DNA of 64,000 bases from Microvirga terrae (lineage in GTDB: Bacteria > Pseudomonadota > Alphaproteobacteria > Rhizobiales > Beijerinckiaceae). Below the pieces are notes generated by a model. That model ran no database searches. It was not told where the DNA came from and was given only the letters and a program-made list of their open reading frames with translations. The stretch covers positions 3,160,001 to 3,224,000 of the forward strand of contig NZ_CP102845.1 of the NCBI RefSeq assembly GCF_013307435.2, written 5' to 3'. This document shows positions 8,578 through 16,297 of this stretch, piece after piece. A program made the position numbers and the translations under genes. Within the stretch, counting starts at the first letter, position 1. Every line of letters begins with the position of its first letter.

Positions 8578-9058
8578 GGGTCCGCTCCTTCGGGGTCCGG
8601 GACAAGGCGATGGTTTTCGGCACCTGAACCGCGTCGCTGCTGGCTGCTTCCGTCGTGCTGGCGCCCAACCCCGATTCATCCGGCGCCTCGCCGGCCCCTT
8701 CGCCGGGCTTCAGGCCGGCGATCCTTTCGAGCGATCCTGCGATCCTGCGAAGTGGATTGCCAAAATCCGGAATGTCGATCAGGGCGAGCAGGAGCCCGGC
8801 CACCCAGAACAGGTGCACATGCGTGAACAGGGCGAGCAGTCCGAGCACGGCGACGATCTCGAATTGCAGCTTGTGCGACCTGTGCGCCATGCGCTCGGGC
8901 AAGGTGTGCAGCCGCAGGAACAGCAGGCCGACGGCCAGCACCGCGAGCACCAGGAACACCGCCACGACGACCATCAGGACATCGGTCTCGCCAGGCGCGG
9001 CGATGAACACCGGCAGGTGGTGGGGGGCGGCAGGATGCAGATTCATTGGCGCGGCCAT
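8570..9058 (-). CDS. small inner-membrane protein paired with HlyD-like adaptor
   Basis: A 162-residue protein with two or three hydrophobic segments (VLMVVVAVFLVLAVLAVGLL, LQFEIVAVLGLLALFTHVHL and the following VAGLLLALIDI) and a hydrophilic C-terminal tail. I chose the ATG at 9058 because a GGGAGA ribosome-binding site lies just before it; the 46-codon extension upstream overlaps fabI and has no family character. The 8-bp overlap with the membrane fusion protein suggests the two work together. A DUF3302-like role is possible but not established. Confidence 0.6.
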   Translation of the reverse strand: MAAPMNLHPAAPHHLPVFIAAPGETDVLMVVVAVFLVLAVLAVGLLFLRLHTLPERMAHRSHKLQFEIVAVLGLLALFTHVHLFWVAGLLLALIDIPDFGNPLRRIAGSLERIAGLKPGEGAGEAPDESGLGASTTEAASSDAVQVPKTIALSRTPKERTHA

Positions 9059-9192
9059 GAAGGCTCTCCCAGGATCATCCAGGCAGTCGGCCCGAGGACG
9101 GGCGCCACCGGGCCTGTCGACGGATTGGGCAACGGAACATCGAACGTCATCAGCACCTCCCTTTGTCGCCCTTCGGTCCCAGGACGGTCCAA

Positions 9193-9999
9193 TCACGCCA
9201 TGATGCTGAGGCCGCCGTCGACATAGGTGGTTGTCCCCGTCAGCCGTCGGGCGAAGGGTGTCGTCAGGTATGCGGCGGTCAGGCCGACATCGTCGATATC
9301 GACCAGCTCGCCGATCGGAGCCCTCTCGATGGCCTCGGTGAGAAGCACGTCGAAGTCCTTCAGACCGGAGGCCGCGCGGGTTTTCAGGGGCCCGGGCGAG
9401 ACGGCGTGCACCCTGATGTGCTTCTCGCCGAGTTCATAGGCGAGATAGCGCACGGCACTCTCCAGCGCTGCTTTCACCGGGCCCATGAGGTTGTAGTTCG
9501 GGACCACCTTGTTGGCGCCGTGATAGCTCATCGCGAGCAGCGTGCCGCCCTCCTTCATCAAGGGCTCCGCCAGGCGGGCCATGCGGATGAAGGAGTGGCA
9601 GGAGATGTCCATCGCCACCTTGAAGCCTTCGCCGGAGCTGTCCAGAAGACGTCCCTGGAGATCCTCCTTCGGTGCGAACGCGATGGAATGGAGGGCGATG
9701 TCGAGGCTGCCCCAGGTCTCGCCGATCCGCCCGAAGACAGCTTCAAGCTCACCGTCGCGCCCCACATCGCAGGGCACAAGAATCGAGGCGCCCAGCTCCT
9801 TCGCAAGGGGCTCGACGTAGGGCCGGGCCTTTTCGTTGAGATAGGTGATCGCGAGCTCGGCCCCGAGCTGGCGGAAGACCCTGGCGCAACCATAGGCGAT
9901 CGAGTGCTCGTTGGCGATGCCGACGACGAGCGCCCGCTTGCCATGCAGTATGTTTGACTGAAGCGCGCCCGGAGGCAGCTCGGCCGGATGATCGTTCAT
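9193..9999 (-). CDS. fabI: enoyl-[acyl-carrier-protein] reductase (NADH), FabI type
   Basis: The 268-residue protein has the atypical SDR cofactor motif GKRALVVGIANEHSIAYG, characteristic of FabI, and the active-site Tyr-x6-Lys (NYNLMGPVKAALE) with the preceding Tyr in MSYHGANKVV. It would reduce the trans-2 double bond of acyl-ACP in fatty acid synthesis. Its ATG overlaps the TGA of the DUF3141 gene (ATGA), so it is translationally coupled. Its place in a pta-ackA/PHA-like operon rather than a fab cluster suggests a second, specialised FabI copy; a housekeeping copy is expected elsewhere. Confidence 0.88.
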   Translation of the reverse strand: MNDHPAELPPGALQSNILHGKRALVVGIANEHSIAYGCARVFRQLGAELAITYLNEKARPYVEPLAKELGASILVPCDVGRDGELEAVFGRIGETWGSLDIALHSIAFAPKEDLQGRLLDSSGEGFKVAMDISCHSFIRMARLAEPLMKEGGTLLAMSYHGANKVVPNYNLMGPVKAALESAVRYLAYELGEKHIRVHAVSPGPLKTRAASGLKDFDVLLTEAIERAPIGELVDIDDVGLTAAYLTTPFARRLTGTTTYVDGGLSIMA

Positions 10000-12443
10000 G
10001 AACTTGCTCTCGCACGTCTGGTTTCGCGGGTCTGGCGGGGGCGCCTCGGCCGCGTCATGGCCTCTGGACGGCCGGCCGCCCGATCCTTCGTCAACTCCAC
10101 CGTGATCGGCTCACGCTTTTCTCCGCTTCCGGCCCCATCCTCGGCGAGCAGCCGCCTGATCTCGACCAGCAAGGCGACTTGCTCGCTGTTGGCTTCGATC
10201 CGGCCCTCGACGCGGTCGAGCAGGTCGAGCAGACCACGCCGGTCCTCCGAGGTTCGCAGAAGCTTCGGCAGCGCCGACAGAGCCTTCACCGGCTCGTAAT
10301 CGACGATATAGGACTGCTCCCGGATGATCCCGCGAGCCGCTTCCGCCGGCATGTCGATGAGTCCGATGTCCTTGCCGACAAGATCGCGGGCCCGCTTCAT
10401 GGCCGAGAGCCTGCGACGGCCCGTACCGGCCTTCATCAGCAGGAGCGCCGTGCGGACGAACGCCCTCGTCCGGTCGCCCTCCTCGATGCGGGAGAGCGCC
10501 TCCTTGACCAAACGGGTATCTCGGACAGCGATGGACGGTTCATCCGGGACGCCCGCCGCTTCTTCCGCCGCCATGCCGATTCCGGCCGGACCATAGGTCC
10601 GGAAGAAAGTGTTCTCCACGGTGGCATCGCGCAGGTCACGATAGAGATCCCACGAGGCGGAGGTCAGGGCGGCAGTCCAGCGTTCCATCATGGCCATCGG
10701 CCCCTCGGTGTCGCGCGGAGCCCGGTTCGCCCTGGTCATGTCGGCCATGCCCTTTAGCGGCCACAGGAACGGGTTGAGGTCCGACACCGCCCAGCGTTGC
10801 GCCCGCTGCGGGTGCAGCGCCCGCCTCATGGCCGCCCCCGTAGGCGTCGCCACGGCGGAAACGGCGGGATGGACGAAGGTCTCGTAGGTGGAGGCAAGCA
10901 TCTCGGAGGTTGCTTCGACGGCTTGGAACGGCATCTCGTCCTTGCGGCCATATTTTTGCAGGACCTGAAGGTCCTCGACCTGACGCTCAGTCAGCAGCAC
11001 GTCGTAGCGCACGCTCCCGTCCACCTTCTGCTCCTCGACCTGCATGCCGTAGAGGCCGGGCGGCAGATGTTCGATGTAGTCGATCAGGTCGACGATCTGG
11101 GTGTGCTCGCGCTTGGCGACCGCCCCGGAGACGAAGATGCCGAGATGGCCGACGCTCTTGTGCATCAGGCCGACGATGACCTGCCCGTTCGCCTTGAGGG
11201 CCTCCGTCGTCGGATAGAGGTCGGCGACCCAGTTGAAGGCCTGTTGCGGCGGCGTGATGTTGTCGCCAAGCGACGCGAATACGATGATGGGCGACTGGAT
11301 TGCCCGCAGATCGAAGGCACGCCCCTCCGACCACTCGGCGTCGCCGTCGGCGAGGTTGTTGCCCACGAACAGGTTCTCGACGATCCACCTGATCTCCTCC
11401 CGCCCCATCAGGAAGAATCCGCCCCACCAGCGCTCAAACTCGAGGAAGCGCTCCGGCTCGGTGTCGATCTTGGAAAAGAGCGTGTAGTATTTGTCGAAAT
11501 AGGTGTTGGCCGGGTTGAGGTACTCGAAGTTCTCGACGAGGTTGGCCCCGTCGAAGGTTCCTGCCCCGAGATCGCTTGCCAGGAGCGCGGGCCAGGTGCC
11601 TCCGAGCATCCCGCCGGCATAGCGCATCGGGTTCTCGCCATCATTGCCGGCCCAATACGACATTGGCGCCCCGTTGATCACGATGGGACCGACCAGATCG
11701 GGCTCCAGTGCCCCGACCAGCATCGAGGCCCATCCGCCCTGGCAGTTGCCGATCACCACCGGCTTGCGGGTCTTGGGATGGCGCTCGCCGACGATGCGGA
11801 GGAACTCGGCCTCGGCGCGGGAGACATCCGCAAGGGTCTGCCCCGGCATCGGTTCGGGAAAGAAGATCACGAAGTAGACCGGGTGGCCTGCCTTGAGCGC
11901 CACGCCGACCTGCGAGTCCTGCTTGAAGCCGCCGATCCCCGGCCCATGGCCGGCCCGGGGATCGATGATAACGAAGGGGCGGCGCTCCGGATCCGTCGTG
12001 ACGCCGTCCGGCGGGGCGATGCGCACGAGAGCGTAGTTCACGGGACGCGCGAACGTCCGGGCATCGGCGATCATCTCCCAACCGAAGTCGAGAAGCGGCG
12101 GCTTGCCGGCCTTCTCGTGCTCGATCCAGTTGTTGCCGCGCTGGCGCAGGGTGTCCCAGAACAGGATGGAGCGCTGCGTGAAGTCGAGCCAGTAGGAGCT
12201 TGCATCGCGCCAGAATTCGAGCGGTGTCGCGGGACGGGTCGGCCCGTCCCGCAACGGCTCGCCGGCGACCTTCATCGCGCCGAGGTAGCGCCGCCATGCG
12301 TTTGCGCATCGCTCATGATAGACCTGCGTGACCGTCGCCTGTGCACGGGCGACCTTCTCCACACGCGTCAGCGCTGGATTGTCATCGGGTCCCGTTCGAG
12401 GTTCGGCCTGCTGTTTCGCTGTTCGCATCATAGTGTTCCGCAC
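9996..12443 (-). CDS. DUF3141 protein, PHA-synthase-like alpha/beta hydrolase
   Basis: An 815-residue protein. The first half is an alpha/beta-hydrolase fold with the nucleophile elbow GNCQGGWAS at about residue 230, where Cys replaces Ser as in PHA synthases (GxCxG). The acid (FASLGDNITPP) and His (SVGHLGIF) of the triad are also visible. The N-terminal part (DFTQRSILFWDTLRQRGN) resembles the helical region of PhaC. The C-terminal 350 residues are helical and specific to DUF3141. The function is not proven; polymerisation or turnover of hydroxyacyl thioesters is plausible given the phasin, FabI, Pta and AckA neighbours. The start at 12443 is 20 bp after the upstream stop. Confidence 0.75.
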   Translation of the reverse strand: MRNTMMRTAKQQAEPRTGPDDNPALTRVEKVARAQATVTQVYHERCANAWRRYLGAMKVAGEPLRDGPTRPATPLEFWRDASSYWLDFTQRSILFWDTLRQRGNNWIEHEKAGKPPLLDFGWEMIADARTFARPVNYALVRIAPPDGVTTDPERRPFVIIDPRAGHGPGIGGFKQDSQVGVALKAGHPVYFVIFFPEPMPGQTLADVSRAEAEFLRIVGERHPKTRKPVVIGNCQGGWASMLVGALEPDLVGPIVINGAPMSYWAGNDGENPMRYAGGMLGGTWPALLASDLGAGTFDGANLVENFEYLNPANTYFDKYYTLFSKIDTEPERFLEFERWWGGFFLMGREEIRWIVENLFVGNNLADGDAEWSEGRAFDLRAIQSPIIVFASLGDNITPPQQAFNWVADLYPTTEALKANGQVIVGLMHKSVGHLGIFVSGAVAKREHTQIVDLIDYIEHLPPGLYGMQVEEQKVDGSVRYDVLLTERQVEDLQVLQKYGRKDEMPFQAVEATSEMLASTYETFVHPAVSAVATPTGAAMRRALHPQRAQRWAVSDLNPFLWPLKGMADMTRANRAPRDTEGPMAMMERWTAALTSASWDLYRDLRDATVENTFFRTYGPAGIGMAAEEAAGVPDEPSIAVRDTRLVKEALSRIEEGDRTRAFVRTALLLMKAGTGRRRLSAMKRARDLVGKDIGLIDMPAEAARGIIREQSYIVDYEPVKALSALPKLLRTSEDRRGLLDLLDRVEGRIEANSEQVALLVEIRRLLAEDGAGSGEKREPITVELTKDRAAGRPEAMTRPRRPRQTRETRRARASS

Positions 12444-12463
12444 GGGAGGGCCTCAGTCGGGGG

Positions 12464-12976
12464 TCACCGCTTGGTTTCGCCCCATTTGAGAAAGAAGCCG
12501 ACATCGCCCGGCATTCCGCCCGGCCACTCGATGATCATCGCGTTCAGCTTGAAGCCCGCATCCCGGAGCTGGTCTCGCCACAGCTCGTAGGCTTGGCGCG
12601 GACGTCCGGTCAGCGTTTCCGGCCAGGTCTGGTCGGCATTGTTGATCGCCCGCCCATGGTCCGAGCAGAGGTCATTGGGGAACCGCATGACCATCAGCTC
12701 CGTCTGGCCGCGCTCCGCCGCAGCGCGCAGCTTCGCCTTCAGCGGCACGAGGATGTCCCTCAATTGCTCGGTAGTCAGTTCCAGCGGCTCCGACATCCGT
12801 TTGATCAGATCCTGACGCGCCTTCTCGGCCCGGTCCATGCCTTCCGTAGACTTGGACGCTTTCGCCGTCTTCATCTCGGTCATGTAGTTGCGCAGGTCCG
12901 CGGCGGACATGAACGTCTCGTCCCCAAGCTGATCCTGGGTCTTGCCTTCGTCCGGCTTGGTGTTCAGCGTTTCCAT
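12464..12976 (-). CDS. conserved hypothetical protein in acetate/PHA operon
   Basis: A 170-residue, charged, probably cytoplasmic protein. The N-terminal half is helical and Lys/Glu-rich (AEKARQDLIKRMSEPLELTT), the C-terminal half has alpha/beta character (MVMRFPNDLCSDHGRAINNA, FKLNAMIIEWPGGMPGDVGF). I do not recognise a named family. It lies between ackA and the DUF3141 gene and overlaps neither at the chosen start; an alternative ATG at 12997 would overlap the ackA stop by 4 bp. Position suggests a role in the same pathway. Confidence 0.6.
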   Translation of the reverse strand: METLNTKPDEGKTQDQLGDETFMSAADLRNYMTEMKTAKASKSTEGMDRAEKARQDLIKRMSEPLELTTEQLRDILVPLKAKLRAAAERGQTELMVMRFPNDLCSDHGRAINNADQTWPETLTGRPRQAYELWRDQLRDAGFKLNAMIIEWPGGMPGDVGFFLKWGETKR

Positions 12977-12993
12977 GACATCGATCTCCCTGT

Positions 12994-14202
12994 TCAAGAT
13001 GCGAGCCGCTCACGGGTCGCGTCGAGCACGCGGCCCGTCTGCCGTGCGATCACCAGCTCCTCATTGGTGGGAATGACCCACGCGGTCGGCCCGGTACCGA
13101 ATGTGATCTGGGGTCCCCCGGCGCTGTTGGCCGCCTCATGAAGGCTGAACCCTGCCCAGGACAGGCCGGAGATGACCTCGGCGCGGGTCGCCACGTCGTT
13201 CTCGCCGATGCCGGCCGTGAAGACGAGCCCGTCGATGCCGCCGAGCGCCGCCACGAGCGAGCCGATCTCGCGGGTGATGCGATAGACGAAAAGGTTGATG
13301 GCGCGCCTGGCATCCTGGTCGCTCGCCGCCTTGGAGCGAAGAACCCGCATGTCGTTCGAGATGCCGGACACCCCGAGAAGGCCGGACTTGGTGTAGAGCA
13401 TGCGCTCCGCCTCCTCCGGCGAGAGCTTCATCTCGCGGAGCATGAAAAAGACGACGCCCGCATCGATAGCGCCGCAGCGGGTGCCCATCGGCAGACCGTC
13501 GAGCGCGGAGAACCCCATGGTCGTCGCGACACTGACCCCGCCTTTGAGCGCACACAGGCTCGCGCCGTTGCCGAGATGGGCGACGATGACCTTGCCGTCG
13601 GCCAGACGAGGGTCGTAATCGCGGAGGGTCGATGCGATGTATTCGTAGGACAATCCGTGGAAGCCGTAGCGCCGCACGCCGAGATCGCGCATCTCCCGCG
13701 GCAGTGCGAACAGGCTCGCGATGTCGGACTGGGTCTGGTGGAAGGCCGTGTCGAAGCAGGCAATCTGCGGCAGCCCCGGCAGCCGGCGGCGGACGATCCG
13801 GATCGGCTCGAGATTGTGGGGCTGATGCAGCGGAGCCAGCGGCACCAGAGCCTCGAGGGCCTCGACGACGGAATCGTCGACCAGCACCGGAGCGGAGAAG
13901 GATTGCCCGCCATGAACCACCCGATGTCCGATGGCGGCAAGCTTTCGTCCCTCCTGATGGGAGCGCAGCCATGACACGAGATGCATCAGCGCTTCCTCGT
14001 GCCCGATCCGGTCACCGGAACTCCAGGTCATCTCGTCGAGGGCCGCCCCGTCATTGTCCTTGACGACGAAGTGCGCTGATCCTCCGAGCCCCTCATACAA
14101 GCCCTTCCAGACGAGTTGCGGCTCCGCATCGTCCACCATGTCGAAGACCTGGAACTTGAGGCTCGACGATCCGGCATTGAGGACGATGAGGACGGGGATC
14201 AT
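12994..14202 (-). CDS. ackA: acetate kinase
   Basis: A 402-residue protein, the usual length of AckA. It begins with the phosphate-binding signature VLIVLNAGSSSLKFQVF, and contains GHRVVHGGQSF, CFDTAFHQT and GVRRYGFHGLSYEY, all conserved in acetate kinases, plus the C-terminal VFTAGIGEND motif. It converts acetyl phosphate and ADP to acetate and ATP. It starts 3 bp after the pta stop, so the two are one operon, and it shares the 34-bp site upstream of pta. Confidence 0.95.
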   Translation of the reverse strand: MIPVLIVLNAGSSSLKFQVFDMVDDAEPQLVWKGLYEGLGGSAHFVVKDNDGAALDEMTWSSGDRIGHEEALMHLVSWLRSHQEGRKLAAIGHRVVHGGQSFSAPVLVDDSVVEALEALVPLAPLHQPHNLEPIRIVRRRLPGLPQIACFDTAFHQTQSDIASLFALPREMRDLGVRRYGFHGLSYEYIASTLRDYDPRLADGKVIVAHLGNGASLCALKGGVSVATTMGFSALDGLPMGTRCGAIDAGVVFFMLREMKLSPEEAERMLYTKSGLLGVSGISNDMRVLRSKAASDQDARRAINLFVYRITREIGSLVAALGGIDGLVFTAGIGENDVATRAEVISGLSWAGFSLHEAANSAGGPQITFGTGPTAWVIPTNEELVIARQTGRVLDATRERLAS

Positions 14203-14205
14203 GGC

Positions 14206-15183
14206 TCAGACCTCCGGGATGGCGAGCTTCGCGCGCTGCGCGTCGGCGACCAGCGAAGCGACCGCGCAGGAGGCCAGGCGGGTGATGGTCGAGTCGGCCC
14301 GACTGGTGAGGATGACCGGCACGCGGGCGCCGAGCACGATGCCGGCGGCATCGGCGTCGGCCAGGAAGGTCAGGCTCTTGGCCAGCATGTTGCCCGCTTC
14401 GAGATCCGGCACCACCAGGACATTGGCCTGCCCTGCGACGGGGGACTCGATCTTCTTGATCTTGGCGGCGCCGAGGTCGATGGCGTTGTCGAGCGCGAGA
14501 GGTCCGTCGAGAATGCCGCCGGTGATCTGCCCGCGGTCGGCCATCTTGCACAACGCCGCGGCTTCGATGGTGGAAGGCACCTTCGGGTTCACGGTCTCCA
14601 TGGCCGACAGGATCGCCACCCGCACGGGGTCGACGCGCAGGGCCCGGGCGAGGTCGATGGCGTTCTGCACGATGTGAACCTTGTCCTCCAAGGTCGGTGC
14701 GATGTTCACCGCCGCATCGGTGATGATCAGCGCGGTCTCGTGTGTTGGAACGTCCATGACGAAGCAGTGACTGATCCGGCGGGCGGTGCGGAGTCCTCCC
14801 TCGCGACGGACGATGGCGCCCATGAGCTCGTCCGTGTGCAGGCTGCCCTTCATCAGCGCTTCCGCCTGACCGCACCGTACGAGGTTGACGGCCTCCTCCG
14901 CGGCCGCGTGACTGTGCCGGGCCTCGACGATGCGCATCGTGGACACATCCTTGCCGAGCGCCGCCGCGGCGGCCGCGATCCGGGCCTGCGGCCCGACCAG
15001 GATCGGCTCAATCAGGCCGAGATCGGTTGCCTCGAACACCGCCCCCAGGGAGGCTGCATCGCAGGGGTGAGCCACCGCGACTTTCAACTTCGGGAGGGAC
15101 TGGGCGACTGCCACAAGCCGATCGTACTTGTCATGCCGCCGTCGATCCTGGGACACATCTTGGGATTGAACCGCAACCGTCAT
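14206..15183 (-). CDS. pta: phosphate acetyltransferase (PTA/PTB family)
   Basis: A 325-residue protein of the short PTA/PTB class, without the N-terminal DRTGG/CobQ-like domain of long Pta enzymes. Motifs include the active-site region LMKGSLHTDELMGA, ITDAAVNIAPTLEDK and the C-terminal VILTSRADSTITR. It forms acetyl phosphate from acetyl-CoA and phosphate. The start at 15183 has a GGAGG Shine-Dalgarno; an in-frame ATG at 15282 lies inside the regulatory site and is rejected. It is the first gene of a run of eight minus-strand genes ending with the phasin. Phosphate butyryltransferase activity cannot be excluded from sequence alone. Confidence 0.88.
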   Translation of the reverse strand: MTVAVQSQDVSQDRRRHDKYDRLVAVAQSLPKLKVAVAHPCDAASLGAVFEATDLGLIEPILVGPQARIAAAAAALGKDVSTMRIVEARHSHAAAEEAVNLVRCGQAEALMKGSLHTDELMGAIVRREGGLRTARRISHCFVMDVPTHETALIITDAAVNIAPTLEDKVHIVQNAIDLARALRVDPVRVAILSAMETVNPKVPSTIEAAALCKMADRGQITGGILDGPLALDNAIDLGAAKIKKIESPVAGQANVLVVPDLEAGNMLAKSLTFLADADAAGIVLGARVPVILTSRADSTITRLASCAVASLVADAQRAKLAIPEV

Positions 15184-15263
15184 GCTGGCCTCCGCTCTTT
15201 GCTCCCGATTGACGGTCGCCACTGGTTGCCGGAGGTGGGAGTATGGCCGTTTCAACCCGCGCT

Positions 15264-15297
15264 GCTTGACCTGTTGGGCCATCGTGTTGACAGTTTT
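15264..15297 (-). promoter_or_regulatory. conserved 34-bp site E (upstream of pta operon)
   Basis: In the direction of pta it reads AAAACTGTCAAC, then GGCCC, then GTCAAGC. It is the most diverged copy in its middle element (TGGCC for TGTCC) and ends 80 bp before the pta start codon. The outer half-sites keep the 21-bp spacing. Confidence 0.7.
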
Positions 15298-15339
15298 GGA
15301 CTGCCGTCCCGAAATGACCGGCCATCCCGCACGGCCATG

Positions 15340-15795
15340 TCAGGAGGGGTCGCCCGAGCGGCGGGTTGACGGAATGCTGGACTCTCGGTCGCGCCGCCTG
15401 TGGATTCGCGGCGCCTTCCGAAGACCGGGGTGATCGCTGCGCCATGCCGAAGGCGTGTGTCCCGACCAGCGCCGGAAGGCGCGCGTGAACGCGCTCAACT
15501 CGGAGTACCGCAAGACCGCCGCGATCTGGCTCAGCGGCATGTCGGTATTCTTCAGAAGGTCGCACGCGATCTCGAACCGGATCTCGTTCGCCACCTGTCG
15601 GAAGGCGAGGCCTTCATTGCGCAGGTGCCGGCTCAAGGTGCGGCGGTGCATGGAAAAGAGACGCGCGATGCTCACCGCGGAACAGGTGTCCCGGAACAGT
15701 TCAATCCGAAGCACCCGGCGAAGGTCTTCGGTGAGGGAGTCGAGTCCAGAGGCCGAGGGCGCTTCGTCTGCCCGGCGGGTGAACGACATCTCCAT
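15340..15795 (-). CDS. AraC-family regulator reduced to its DNA-binding domain
   Basis: A 151-residue protein whose residues about 25-130 form the double helix-turn-helix of AraC regulators: SIARLFSMHRRTLSRHLRNE for the first unit and LSQIAAVLRYSELSAFTRAF with RRWSGHTPSAWR for the second. The N-terminal ligand-binding domain is missing, and no frame upstream encodes one. The start has an AAGGAG ribosome-binding site, so this looks like a deliberate short gene and not a fragment. The HTH region is very close to that of the full-length AraC protein at 24391-25470. It sits between the pta operon and the serine dehydratase operon and has its own 34-bp site, making it a good candidate for the local regulator. 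Confidence 0.78.
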   Translation of the reverse strand: MEMSFTRRADEAPSASGLDSLTEDLRRVLRIELFRDTCSAVSIARLFSMHRRTLSRHLRNEGLAFRQVANEIRFEIACDLLKNTDMPLSQIAAVLRYSELSAFTRAFRRWSGHTPSAWRSDHPGLRKAPRIHRRRDRESSIPSTRRSGDPS

Positions 15796-15969
15796 CGCTC
15801 CTTCCCCTTTCCTGCACCATTCTTGTACCGTTCATCCCCGCGAACAATCCACAGAGCACGGGTGTGATCCCATCTGGGCATTCTTGCACGCGACGTCACG
15901 GGAACGGCCGAGTTCCGCCCTGCCGGGTCGACGGCGCGCGGAAGCATTCTAGGCCAGCGGGAATGGGAT

Positions 15970-16003
15970 GCTTGACCAGTCTGGACAATCTCTTGACAGT
16001 TTA
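15970..16003 (-). promoter_or_regulatory. conserved 34-bp site C (upstream of HTH-only AraC gene)
   Basis: In the direction of the AraC gene it reads TAAACTGTCAAG, then ATTGTCC, then GGTCAAGC. Both outer half-sites are GTCAAG, 21 bp apart. It ends 174 bp before the start codon, which would allow autoregulation. Confidence 0.75.
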
Positions 16004-16144
16004 CGCCGCAGGCCGTCCGCGGCGACGACATCCCGCATCACGCTGGGCCACCTCCCCGGACACGCGTCAGATCGACTGCAGCAACATCAAAATTTCGGCT
16101 TGGCTGGAGCCCGGCCGGTCTCGTCGATCCGCGATCAGGCATCT

Positions 16145-16178
16145 CAAAGTGTCAAGAGATTGTCCCTTTCAGTCAAGC
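16145..16178 (+). promoter_or_regulatory. conserved 34-bp site D (upstream of serine dehydratase operon)
   Basis: This plus-strand copy reads CAAAGTGTCAAG, then ATTGTCC, then AGTCAAGC, very close to site C in inverted orientation. It ends 119 bp before the start codon at 16298. Confidence 0.75.
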
Positions 16179-16297
16179 ACTGCCATCCGGGAATCCTAAG
16201 ATGATGCCCAAGGGAAGGAAACCCTTCCGGCGAGAACGGAAACGGAGATGCGCGCCGATCCCGCGGCGCCTCCTAAATCCGAATAGGAGGACACGCC

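Larger units (their letters stand above)
15796..16297. other. divergent regulatory region between araC-like gene and serine dehydratase
   Basis: This 502-bp non-coding stretch holds two inverted copies of the 34-bp site (15970-16003 facing the AraC gene, 16145-16178 facing the dehydratase). The arrangement is the same as at 3888-4288. No other gene or clear sigma-70 promoter was seen. Confidence 0.7.

Noticed and set aside
10797..12590. Long open frame (about 600 codons) opposite the DUF3141 gene
   Set aside because: It is the antisense shadow of a GC-rich gene; composition is Asp/Gly/Arg/His-rich without domains, while the minus strand carries clear motifs.
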